A stretch of 12,974 bases of DNA. It comes from Sandaracinaceae bacterium. Lineage in GTDB: Bacteria > Myxococcota_A > Polyangia > Polyangiales > Sandaracinaceae. The stretch covers positions 1-12,974 of the forward strand of contig JANWYL010000064.1 of the NCBI GenBank assembly GCA_025056955.1, in the 5' to 3' direction. A model generated the notes under the pieces. It searched no databases. It saw only the letters and a list, made by a program, of their open reading frames with translations, and was not told the DNA's origin. Shown in pieces: positions 1 to 6,973 of this stretch (the first letter of the stretch is position 1; each line of letters starts with the position of its first letter). The translations under genes and the position numbers were made by a program.

Positions 1-474
1 GGTGGCCAAGGTTTGCCCCATCAAGTTTTGAAAAACGCGGTAGGCATACCACCCTTGCCCTCGCACCTGCACTGGGGCTTCGCCCATTTCATTGGTGGTG
101 ACTTCCTGGCAGTTGGGTGCTTCACACCTGTCTCGAATGGTGTTGTCGGGGAAGAACCAAATCTTGGTGTTTCGCGCAACTTGGCCAGCCATGCCGAAGA
201 CTTCGAGCCTGAGGGTGAGCGGGCGGGGGTCGCCATAAGGTGGGGCCTGACGAGATCCTCGGCAGCTGTAGTTTGCGGGGGCCGAGCGGGACTCCACTGC
301 CACAGGAATGCAACCCCCCTCATTCGAGGGGATTGGACAACCAAAAGTTCCTCCAGGCCCTCCATCGCTTTGGTGGGCATCAGTGCTTGAAGATGGTGAT
401 GTGCCGCCGCAGCTGGCTCCAAGGAGTGCGTTCCCAAGCACGAAAAGCCAAAAGGGTTTTTGGAAACTGGTCAT
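1..474 (-). CDS. Cys-rich lipoprotein of unknown function, 3' end cut by window edge
   Basis: The minus-strand frame from ATG at 474 stays open for 158 codons to the first base of the window, so the C-terminus is missing. A good ribosome binding site (AAGGAAGGG) sits just before the ATG. The N-terminus has a Lys near residue 6, a hydrophobic stretch (about residues 7-20) and a lipobox-like LGASC with the modifiable Cys at 22. A low-complexity Ser/Gly/Asp linker follows (about 24-42), typical of outer-membrane lipoproteins. Five further Cys are visible in the mature part (for example C46, C55, C71), suggesting disulfides in the periplasm. The segment with PLTLRLEVFG, NTKIWFFPDNT and VQVRGQGWYAYRVF looks like beta-sandwich. 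I cannot assign a family. It lies 77 nt downstream of another lipoprotein gene on the same strand and may share its transcript. A Gly at lipobox position -3 is slightly atypical. Confidence 0.72.
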   Translation of the reverse strand, partial: MTSFQKPFWLFVLGNALLGASCGGTSPSSSTDAHQSDGGPGGTFGCPIPSNEGGCIPVAVESRSAPANYSCRGSRQAPPYGDPRPLTLRLEVFGMAGQVARNTKIWFFPDNTIRDRCEAPNCQEVTTNEMGEAPVQVRGQGWYAYRVFQNLMGQTLAT

Positions 475-481
475 GCCCTTC

Positions 482-536
482 CTTTACCCAATCTCCCTGC
501 CAGAGGTAAAGAGCAAAAAGGGGAGCACTTGTAAAG
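482..536 (-). promoter_or_regulatory. Inverted and direct GTAAAG repeats in the leader of the edge lipoprotein gene
   Basis: A perfect 7-bp inverted repeat, CTTTACC (482-488) and GGTAAAG (505-511), is separated by 16 nt. A further GTAAAG lies at 531-536, so half-sites recur every 24-25 nt. On the minus strand the inner arm directly abuts the ribosome binding site of the gene starting at 474. It could be a repressor operator or an RNA hairpin that affects initiation. No family of regulator is recognised. Confidence 0.3.
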
Positions 537-551
537 ATGGGAATTACGCCT

Positions 552-1460
552 TCACTCTTCACTCGGTGCAAGCACTTCGGAGATGGTGGCTCCAAAGAAA
601 ATGCGGAGGCCTTTGGCGAGGCGCTTGGGCCTGAGCTCGGCGCCCAAAGCGATGTGGTCGCTTTTGACTTGAATTCTCAGACTCTCTTCAACCTCTTCGA
701 GCCCAAAGGCGAGCCCAAGATCAGTTGAAGCAATTGAGGAAACAAAGGCCCTAAGGTTGTAAGGAGCCGTTTGGGGAAGGGGGCCATAGAGCCGGAGTAC
801 GAGCTCGAGGCGCCCAAGCCCTTGTGAGTGCTCACGCATCTCGAATTCGAGGCGTTCGATTTGCGAAAGCACAAGCCCAATGCCTTGTGGGGGAAGTGGA
901 GGGGGCCCTTTCAGCATGAAGGCAATTGGGGCATTGCTTAGAAAAGGGTGCTTTCTCCTAGGGGCGTTGAGAAGCGCTGAAAACACGCCTGGTGGCCCTT
1001 TGGCAAGCAAGGCCTGGTCTTCCGAGAGCGCAACCGCTTCGAAACGATGGGAGCGATAGAGCCCAGCCCGCCGGACCAGAGGGTCGTCGGTTTGGGATTC
1101 GAGAGGGAGCATCCGCCGGCCAAGGGCCTGGACGGCTCGCTTTGCGTCAAAGCCGCGGTCGAAGACCACAAAGAGATGTTCAGCATTGCCTTGAGCAGCG
1201 ATGACCTCGACATTTTGGAGATCGATGCCAAAGAGCGCCCGAAAGGAAGCAAGGGTCGAAGGTGAAAGGAGGGCTGATGCGACAGGTTGCAGGTCAGGGG
1301 ACGAGAAGCAGTGCTTGGGACGAGCCCAGGCCACCCAACGCACGGGCTCAAGGACAAGGGCCTCAAGGGCGACCCGATGAGGAGGGGGGGCTTTGGCTTT
1401 CGAGCTCGATCCACAAGCCAAAAGCAGCACAACGCAGAAAAAAAGCCAATCGCGCACCAC
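552..1460 (-). CDS. Lipoprotein of unknown function, coupled to recA
   Basis: An open frame of about 302 residues directly downstream of recA. The longest version starts at a TTG (1466) overlapping the recA stop as TTGA, but an AAAGGG ribosome binding site (1475-1470) lies only 3 nt from that TTG and 9 nt from the GTG at 1460, so I chose 1460. The product begins MVRDW, followed by a hydrophobic run ending in LLLAC-GSS, a clear lipobox with the lipidated Cys at about residue 16. The mature part is a mixed alpha/beta protein of about 285 residues with no catalytic motif that I recognise. Segments such as EHLFVVFDRGFDAKRAVQAL and RLELVLRLYGPLP look like soluble domain strands and helices. Overlap or abutment with recA implies co-transcription and possibly SOS co-regulation, but a role in repair is not implied by the sequence. 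The start codon is uncertain; the reading frame is secure. Confidence 0.8.
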   Translation of the reverse strand: MVRDWLFFCVVLLLACGSSSKAKAPPPHRVALEALVLEPVRWVAWARPKHCFSSPDLQPVASALLSPSTLASFRALFGIDLQNVEVIAAQGNAEHLFVVFDRGFDAKRAVQALGRRMLPLESQTDDPLVRRAGLYRSHRFEAVALSEDQALLAKGPPGVFSALLNAPRRKHPFLSNAPIAFMLKGPPPLPPQGIGLVLSQIERLEFEMREHSQGLGRLELVLRLYGPLPQTAPYNLRAFVSSIASTDLGLAFGLEEVEESLRIQVKSDHIALGAELRPKRLAKGLRIFFGATISEVLAPSEE

Positions 1461-1462
1461 CC

Positions 1463-2563
1463 TCAATTGCCCTTTGAGCGGCTTTTGCGTTCCGTGGAGG
1501 AGGAATCAGATGAGGGGGCTTCGGGCGTTGCCCCTTGGGGAGATAGGACGGGGCGACGGATATTCTTTTTTTCAAGGATTTTTGCCTCAAGCCAAGCCAA
1601 AACCTCTGGATGTTGCTCGAGGTAGACCCGGGCGTTGTCCCTGCCTTGGCCGATGCGCTCCCCTTGGAATGAGTACCAGGCCCCTGATTTTTCTATCAAA
1701 CCAAGCTCTGTGCCAATGTCGAGGGCATCACCTGCTTTGCTGATTCCTTTGCCGAAGAGGATGTCAAACTCGCACTCCTCAAAGGGAGGAGCGAGCTTGT
1801 TTTTCACAACTTTGACACGGGTGCGGTTACCGATCGATTGCTCCCCTTGCTTAATTGTGCCGACACGGCGGATCTCAAGGCGCTGAGACGCATAAAACTT
1901 AAGCGCATTTCCGCCGGTTGTTGTTTCGGGAGAGCCAAACATCACTCCGATTTTCATGCGGATTTGGTTGATGAAGATCAGAATCGCATTTGAACGGTGA
2001 ACAGTTGAGGTGAGGCGCCTGAGCGCTTGGCTCATCAAGCGCGCTTGGAGACCTGGTTGTTGGTCGCCAATTTCGCCGTCAATTTCAGCCTTGGGAACGA
2101 GTGCAGCGACAGAGTCAATGACGATCACGTCAATTGCTCCAGAACGGACGAGGGTATCGGCAATTTCAAGGGCCTGCTCCCCGTAATCAGGCTGGGAGAT
2201 GAGAAGTGCCTCAACATTTACGCCAAGCTTGCGGGCATAGCCCGTGTCGAGGGCGTGCTCGGCATCGATGAAGGCTGCGATGCCGCCAAGGCGTTGGGCT
2301 TCTGCAATCGCATGGAGGGACAGGGTGGTTTTGCCGCTGGACTCGGGCCCAAAGATCTCAATGATGCGGCCGCGGGGATAGCCGCCGACACCAAGGGCGA
2401 TATCGAGGGCAATCGAACCCGAAGAAATGACGGAGATGTCTTGGGCCTGCTGGGATTCTCCAAGGCGCATGATTGCGCCCTTGCCAAAATTTTTTTCGAT
2501 GGTTCCAATTGCTGCGCTCAGCGCTTTTTCTCGGTTTGGATCACGGCTTGCTTCTTGGTTCAT
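1463..2563 (-). CDS. recA: Recombinase A
   Basis: RecA forms ATP-dependent filaments on single-stranded DNA, drives homologous pairing and strand exchange, and triggers LexA self-cleavage. The 366-residue length is normal. Visible landmarks: N-terminal helix with EKNFGKGAIMRLG (23-35), Walker A GPESSGKTT (72-80), catalytic Glu in AEHALD (E102), Walker B DVIVID (145-150), the L1 DNA-binding loop region GEIGDQQPGLQARL (163-176), INQIRMKIGVMFG (199-210), and L2 loop SPETTTGGNALKFYAS (211-226). The start is ATG with GAGG five nt upstream. The C-terminal tail (about 337-366) is Ser/Pro-rich and ends in basic residues (ERKSRSKGN), unlike the acidic tail of E. coli RecA. Two A7 runs occur in the coding strand. 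The gene follows cinA by 63 nt on the same strand, an arrangement known from several bacteria, and is coupled to the downstream lipoprotein. Confidence 0.98.
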   Translation of the reverse strand: MNQEASRDPNREKALSAAIGTIEKNFGKGAIMRLGESQQAQDISVISSGSIALDIALGVGGYPRGRIIEIFGPESSGKTTLSLHAIAEAQRLGGIAAFIDAEHALDTGYARKLGVNVEALLISQPDYGEQALEIADTLVRSGAIDVIVIDSVAALVPKAEIDGEIGDQQPGLQARLMSQALRRLTSTVHRSNAILIFINQIRMKIGVMFGSPETTTGGNALKFYASQRLEIRRVGTIKQGEQSIGNRTRVKVVKNKLAPPFEECEFDILFGKGISKAGDALDIGTELGLIEKSGAWYSFQGERIGQGRDNARVYLEQHPEVLAWLEAKILEKKNIRRPVLSPQGATPEAPSSDSSSTERKSRSKGN

Positions 2564-2585
2564 TGGGGCCTCGTTGGGGATCGCA

Positions 2586-2617
2586 AAACGATTATCGATT
2601 GTTGAGCCGAATCGTTT
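2586..2617 (-). promoter_or_regulatory. Inverted repeat upstream of recA, possible operator
   Basis: In the 63-nt cinA-recA gap, AAACGATT (2617-2610) and AATCGTTT (2593-2586) form a perfect 8-bp inverted repeat with a 16-nt spacer; one mismatch further out is followed by another matching pair. The spacer carries an ATCGAT palindrome and a GATAAT that could serve as a -10 element, although no good -35 lies 16-18 nt before it. The position just before recA suggests an SOS-type operator or a leader hairpin. It matches neither the GAACNNNNGTTC nor the CTGT-N8-ACAG LexA box, so the assignment is a guess. Confidence 0.35.
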
Positions 2618-2626
2618 CGTTGTCCA

Positions 2627-3865
2627 CTAGCGCCATGCCAAGGCGGTTTCAGCAACCCAACGGAGGCCATGGTAGGCGGCGAGCATTCGGATGCGCTCCC
2701 GCTCTCCGGAGAAATGAAAAAGGCGGGTTTTTGCTTTTTCATCTTTCCGAGCGAGGGCCATCCATACGGTGCCAACGGGCTTGACTTCGTTTCCTCCCCC
2801 TGGGCCTGCAATGCCCGTGATCGACAGGCCGAGCTCAGCGCCAGAGATGCGCATGACCCCATTGGCCATCTCTGCGGCCACTTCTGCACTGACCGCCCCG
2901 TAGGCCCGAATGAGCTCGGGGTTGACTCCCAAAAGCTGCACCTTCGAGCCATTCGAATAAGTGACTGCGTCGAGGAGAAAATAGTCAGAGCTTCCAGGGA
3001 CCGAGGTGAGGAGCTGGCCAACAAGCCCCCCCGTGCAGGACTCAGCAACCGCAATGGTCAAGCCCCGCTCACGGAGAAGGCGTCCCACATATGCGGAAAA
3101 ACTTTCGTTTCCTTCGCCATATACCAAAGTGCCTAGCCGTCTCCGCACTTCTTGCGCCACAAGCCCTAGGGTTGAAGCAGCGTCGTCTGCCTCACGGCTC
3201 ATCAGAAGCCGGATTTCGATTTCTGGAAAAACGATGCGGTAGCCCACCCTGAGGCCTGGAAATTCTTTCTCAAGCCCAGACAGGCGCTCAGCAATTGCTG
3301 ACTCGCCTTCTCCAAAAGCCCTCAAATACAGCACATGACTCGAACGCTTGAGTTCGGAAACCAAAAAGGGTGCAATCGATTCCTCAAACATGCGCTCCAT
3401 TTCGCGGGGAACGCCGGGCAAAAAGAAGGCCTTAGCCCTTCCGATATTGACCACGAAGCCAGGAGCCATTCCTTCAGGATTGGGGATGGGTCGAGCGCCT
3501 TCGGGGAGAAGGGCGAGTTTTTCGTGGCTGGCCCTCATGGGCCGGCCGAGCAGGGACAGGCGCTTGCGCACAGATTCGAGTGCTCCTTCATCCAAAACGA
3601 GCGCTTTTTTCAGCAAATGGACCACTGCTTGGGCACTGAGGTCGTCTGAAGTTGGGCCAAGCCCTCCCGTGCTCACAATCAATTCGTTCGATTGGCCAAG
3701 ACGCTCGAGCGCCTTTGCAGTCGCCTCGATCTCATCTGGAACGACAACATGCTCGCTGATTTCTCCGCCCAGTTCGCTTACGCGCCTTGCCAAAAAGGCT
3801 GCGTTCGTGTTCACGATTTCGCCCCTGGTGACCTCTGTTCCAATCGCAAGGATGGCGACAAGCAT
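2627..3865 (-). CDS. cinA: CinA-type protein: COG1058 domain plus PncC nicotinamide-nucleotide amidase
   Basis: Two-domain CinA of 412 residues, the usual length. The N-terminal domain (about 1-170) is molybdopterin-binding-like/ADP-ribose pyrophosphatase (COG1058), with the opening AILAIGTEVTRGEIVNTNAAFLA and the GGLGPTSDD motif (67-75). The C-terminal domain (about 255-410) is the PncC type that deamidates nicotinamide mononucleotide to nicotinate mononucleotide in NAD salvage. Its motifs are AESCTGG (274-280, with the presumed catalytic Ser276), VTYSN (301-305), GAVS, TGIAGPGGG (350-358) and KPVGTV (362-367). The start is ATG at 3865 behind a G-rich ribosome binding site (AGGGGGG). It is the first gene of the minus-strand block and is followed by recA. 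In Streptococcus pneumoniae cinA and recA are co-expressed in competence; whether this organism is competent cannot be told from the window. Cytoplasmic. Confidence 0.95.
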   Translation of the reverse strand: MLVAILAIGTEVTRGEIVNTNAAFLARRVSELGGEISEHVVVPDEIEATAKALERLGQSNELIVSTGGLGPTSDDLSAQAVVHLLKKALVLDEGALESVRKRLSLLGRPMRASHEKLALLPEGARPIPNPEGMAPGFVVNIGRAKAFFLPGVPREMERMFEESIAPFLVSELKRSSHVLYLRAFGEGESAIAERLSGLEKEFPGLRVGYRIVFPEIEIRLLMSREADDAASTLGLVAQEVRRRLGTLVYGEGNESFSAYVGRLLRERGLTIAVAESCTGGLVGQLLTSVPGSSDYFLLDAVTYSNGSKVQLLGVNPELIRAYGAVSAEVAAEMANGVMRISGAELGLSITGIAGPGGGNEVKPVGTVWMALARKDEKAKTRLFHFSGERERIRMLAAYHGLRWVAETALAWR

Positions 3866-3962
3866 GATACCCCCCTATCATTGCATGAAGCTTCTGGCTT
3901 TCGAATACCCAACACTCCTTTCCCGATTGTGATATGAGCTTGACCGAAGCGTGGAGCAAAGC
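3866..3962. promoter_or_regulatory. Divergent intergenic region between cinA and the M16 genes
   Basis: These 97 nt separate divergently transcribed cinA and the first M16 gene, so promoters for both must lie here or inside the neighbouring starts. I see an 8-bp palindrome GAAGCTTC (3887-3894), TTCGAA (3900-3905) and an extended-minus-10-like TGTGATATG (3929-3937) facing the M16 gene, but no convincing -35 for either direction. The region is inferred to be a promoter from layout, not from a strong motif. Confidence 0.35.
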
Positions 3963-5372
3963 ATGGGTGCCCTATTTTCAAAGGTGCTTGGCCTGGGATT
4001 GCTGCTCGTGATGCTTTTTGCGCTCAATTGTCCCCGCTCTTTGGCTCAGCGCCGTGTGCCTGAGCCTCCCCCTCCAAGCAGCTCTCCTCTCGCTCGCCTT
4101 GAGATTCGGCGCATTCGGCTTGGAAATGGGTTGCGTGTGATTCTCAACCCCGACCGCAGCGTTCCCACTGTCGCAATTGCTGTTTATTACGACGTGGGGT
4201 CGCGCAACGAAAAGCCTGGGCAATCTGGCTTTGCCCATCTTTTTGAGCACATGATGTTTCAGGGGTCTGCCAACGTTAAAAAGGGTGAATTTTTCGCACT
4301 CATCACCCAGCGTGGTGGTTCGATGAATGGGACAACCAGCGAAGACCGCACGAACTATTTTGAAACCCTCCCTTCAAACGAGCTTGCCCTTGGGCTTTGG
4401 CTTGAGGCCGATCGGATGCGTTCGCTTGCGGTGACTCCAGAGAACTTTGAGAACCAGCGCGCTGTCGTGATTGAAGAACGCCGACAGAGTTACGAAAACA
4501 GGCCCTACGCCCTCTCTTTTTTGCGCATCAACGAGCTCGCCTACGGTGACTACTGGCCCTACGCTCACCCGACAATTGGTTCGATGGAAGACCTCGAAAA
4601 AGCACAGTTTTCTGCAGTGCGTGAATTCTGGGAGCAGTACTACGGGCCAAACAATGCGGTTCTTTCAGTCGCAGGCGACTTTGATCCTGAAGAGGCATTG
4701 GGTCTCATTGAGCGCTATTTTGGCGATATTCCGCCAAGGCCAACACCTCCGTATGAGCCTCCATCCTTTAACCCCCCGCAAAATGAGCGGCGCGATGTGA
4801 TGCAGGATCCACTGGCCGAAGTGCCCGCCATTCACATCGCGTGGCACATTCCCCCAAATCGCGAGCCGGACCACTATCCCCTTGAGATGCTTGCCCTCCT
4901 TTTGGGCCATGGTCAATCTTCGCGCCTTTACCGCAAGCTCGTCCATGACATGCGCCTTCTTGGAGAACTCGAAATCAGCACTGACGATCGCCGCGGCCCC
5001 GATCTTTTTTCGCTTTTTGGAATTCTCACTGAAGGCCATGGCCCTGAGGAGGTCGAGCGCGTGGTCTACGAAGAGATCGAAAGGGTAGGGCGCGAAGGCC
5101 CAACTCCTCGAGAATTCGAGCGAATCCGCAACCAAGTCCGCTCCCTCTTTTACTTCCCCCTCCAAAACAATCTCAACCGCGCAAAGCTTCTTGCGGAATT
5201 TGAGATGTACTACGGGGACGCCGAGCTCATCCGAACCGAGCTCGACCGCTACCTTGCTGTGCGCCCTGAGGACATCCAACGGGTGGCCAGGGAGTACCTT
5301 ACCCCTGTGCGGCGCACGGTGCTGCACGTCATGCCAGAACGCAAGGCTTCTCGCGAAGGAGGTAAGCCATGA
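3963..5372 (+). CDS. Exported M16 zinc metallopeptidase, catalytically intact subunit
   Basis: A peptidase of the pitrilysin/insulinase family M16 (M16B-like), about 469 residues. Reading is open back to a GTG at 3951, but GGAG lies 6 nt before the ATG at 3963 and nothing comparable precedes the GTG, so 3963 is chosen. Residues 1-29 form a signal peptide (hydrophobic 8-21, ending near SLAQ); the Cys at 23 follows Asn and is a poor lipobox. The inverted zinc motif is present as HLFEH (92-96), with the distal zinc ligand in IEERRQ (about E172), the spacing expected for M16. Other family signatures are QRGGSMNGTTSEDRTNYFETLP (from 116) and the C-terminal inactive half from about 260, with SSRLYRKL. 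The role is degradation or processing of peptides in the periplasm. It shares an ATGA stop/start overlap with the next gene, an M16 protein without the zinc site, which points to a heterodimer. Confidence 0.92.
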   Translation: MGALFSKVLGLGLLLVMLFALNCPRSLAQRRVPEPPPPSSSPLARLEIRRIRLGNGLRVILNPDRSVPTVAIAVYYDVGSRNEKPGQSGFAHLFEHMMFQGSANVKKGEFFALITQRGGSMNGTTSEDRTNYFETLPSNELALGLWLEADRMRSLAVTPENFENQRAVVIEERRQSYENRPYALSFLRINELAYGDYWPYAHPTIGSMEDLEKAQFSAVREFWEQYYGPNNAVLSVAGDFDPEEALGLIERYFGDIPPRPTPPYEPPSFNPPQNERRDVMQDPLAEVPAIHIAWHIPPNREPDHYPLEMLALLLGHGQSSRLYRKLVHDMRLLGELEISTDDRRGPDLFSLFGILTEGHGPEEVERVVYEEIERVGREGPTPREFERIRNQVRSLFYFPLQNNLNRAKLLAEFEMYYGDAELIRTELDRYLAVRPEDIQRVAREYLTPVRRTVLHVMPERKASREGGKP

Positions 5373-6925
5373 GGATGCGTGCGTTTTCACTTCCAAAAAA
5401 GCCTTGCCTTGGCATTGCCCTTTCAATTGGAATATGGGGATGTGGAGGAGCCATGCAGGCGCCTCCTTCAAGCGCGTCTCCTCCCAAGCAGCCTGAGGAA
5501 GTGGGCCTTGCGCGGGCCGAGGAGGCGCCTCGCGAGCCCCCTCCTCCTTCTGGGCCCACCCGGGAGGTGCGTCTTCCGCCAATTGCCCGAAGCACCTTGT
5601 CAAACGGCCTTGAAATCAACTTGATTCGCGAGTCACGTCTTCCTCTCGTTTACGTCCGCCTCATCTTGCGAAGCGGTCTTGCCAAAGACCCAAAAGATCG
5701 GCCTGGCCTTTCGCTTTTTCTCGCAAAAATGCTCGAGCTTGGCACCCGACGCCGCTCAAGCCAAGAGATTGCCGAAGCCATCGAGGGGCTTGGCGCTGAT
5801 TTCAGTGCTTCGGTCGATTCCGATTCCACCACCCTTGAAATCCGTGGCCTCGCGGAGCACCTTGACACTTTGCTTTCTTTGCTTGCCGAAATTGCGATCG
5901 AGCCAAGCTTTCCTGAAGAGGAGATCAAAGGCCTCAAAATCCGGGAGTCCAACCGCCTTGCTGTCGAAGGCAATGAACCTTCTTACATCGCCCGTCGCGA
6001 AATCCATAAAGCTGTCTTTGACGAGCATCCTTACGCCCACATCGATCTCTCTCTCGACTCGATTGAGCGGCTCAGCCGCCGCGAGCTTGTCGAGTGGCAC
6101 CGCACCCACTACGTGCCAAACAACTCATTCATTGTTGTGGTGGGCGATATCGATCCCGAGCGGGCCCGCGCCCTGATCGAGCGCAACTTCGGGCGCTGGC
6201 GCAAAGGAGGGAAGAGCCTTCCAGGAGTGCCGGAGTTTTCATATCAAAATAAATCGAGGGAAATTCTTCTTGTTCATCGTCCAAACTCTGTGCAAAGCGT
6301 GATTGCTGTGGCTGCCCCCGTGCCGCCGCCTTCGGATCCGGCTTCGATTCCTTTCGAGGTGGCCAATCAAATTCTTGGCGGTTCTGTTTCGTCGCGCCTT
6401 TTTCTCGATCTCAGAGAACGCCGAGGGCTCACCTATGGCGCCTATAGCTCGGTTGACGAGCGGGTCCAAGTTTCGCTCTTCCGGGCCCGGTTAGCCACAC
6501 CAACAGCTCAAACCGTTGCGGCGATGGAAGGCCTGTTTGAGCACCTTGAGCGCTTTGTGCGCGAGCCTCCCACTTCAGAGGAGGTGAAAAACGCAAGCCG
6601 CTACTTGAGCGATTCTTTTCCCCTTCAAATCGACACCTTTGGCCGCCTCGCCTGGATGGTGGCCTATTTGCGCTTGTTCAACTTGCCGGATGATCACTGG
6701 GATCGCTACCGCCAAGCTGTCCTTGCGGTCAAAGAAGACGAGGCCTTTCAAAGCGCCCGCCGGGCCATCGATCTCGATCGCCTGGCCATTGTGGTGGTTG
6801 GAGATGGCACAAAACTTTCCGAACCATTGCGCCGCTGGGGGTCCCTGCGCCTCATCTCCGCTGATGGCAGGGCGATTGAGGAGAGTGCCTTGCGTGGTGG
6901 CGGGGCATCGGCCTCTGCCCAGTGA
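5369..6925 (+). CDS. M16 family lipoprotein, non-catalytic partner subunit
   Basis: A 518-residue M16-family protein starting at an ATG that overlaps the previous stop (ATGA), with an ideal AAGGAGG six nt upstream. The N-terminus is basic, then hydrophobic, with a lipobox-like GIWGC (Cys25; Trp at -2 is unusual). A Pro/Ala/Glu-rich linker (about 30-65) follows and suggests membrane anchoring. Where active relatives have HFLEH, this protein has LFLAK (116-120), so both zinc His and the catalytic Glu are lost. The second half keeps the conserved SSRLFLDLRE...GLTYGAYS segment (341-360, Arg343 and Tyr356), which in bacterial M16B heterodimers is supplied by the non-catalytic subunit for substrate binding. 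The pairing, operon coupling and complementary residues support an obligate two-subunit periplasmic peptidase. The substrate is unknown. The family assignment is firm; the heterodimer is inference from known M16B pairs. Confidence 0.9.
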   Translation: MRMRAFSLPKKPCLGIALSIGIWGCGGAMQAPPSSASPPKQPEEVGLARAEEAPREPPPPSGPTREVRLPPIARSTLSNGLEINLIRESRLPLVYVRLILRSGLAKDPKDRPGLSLFLAKMLELGTRRRSSQEIAEAIEGLGADFSASVDSDSTTLEIRGLAEHLDTLLSLLAEIAIEPSFPEEEIKGLKIRESNRLAVEGNEPSYIARREIHKAVFDEHPYAHIDLSLDSIERLSRRELVEWHRTHYVPNNSFIVVVGDIDPERARALIERNFGRWRKGGKSLPGVPEFSYQNKSREILLVHRPNSVQSVIAVAAPVPPPSDPASIPFEVANQILGGSVSSRLFLDLRERRGLTYGAYSSVDERVQVSLFRARLATPTAQTVAAMEGLFEHLERFVREPPTSEEVKNASRYLSDSFPLQIDTFGRLAWMVAYLRLFNLPDDHWDRYRQAVLAVKEDEAFQSARRAIDLDRLAIVVVGDGTKLSEPLRRWGSLRLISADGRAIEESALRGGGASASAQ

Positions 6926-6973
6926 TCCGCATCTCGACCCCTCAAGGTTTCTCTAAAAGAAAGGGAGCTAAAA

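Noticed and set aside
13..437. Open frames on both strands at the left edge (125 and 138 codons)
   Set aside because: The third minus-strand frame from ATG 474 has a ribosome binding site, signal peptide and lipobox and stays open to the edge; the others are shadows.
2027..2605. 192-codon plus-strand open frame opposite recA
   Set aside because: Shadow of recA; no domain and no fitting ribosome binding site considered decisive.
3348..3932. 194-codon plus-strand open frame opposite cinA
   Set aside because: Ser/Arg-rich translation with no motif; cinA is certain on the other strand.
3963..4049. Lipobox in the first M16 protein (Cys23)
   Set aside because: The residue before the Cys is Asn and the context LFALNC is not a lipobox; an ordinary signal peptide ending near SLAQ fits better.
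4665..5603. 312-codon minus-strand open frame antisense to the M16 genes
   Set aside because: It lies fully opposite well-supported M16 coding sequence, has no recognisable domain, and such antisense frames are common in GC-rich genes with this codon bias.
6926..6973. glmS ribozyme or riboswitch upstream of glmS
   Set aside because: Only 48 nt separate glmS from the previous gene; there is no room for the ribozyme and no matching core.
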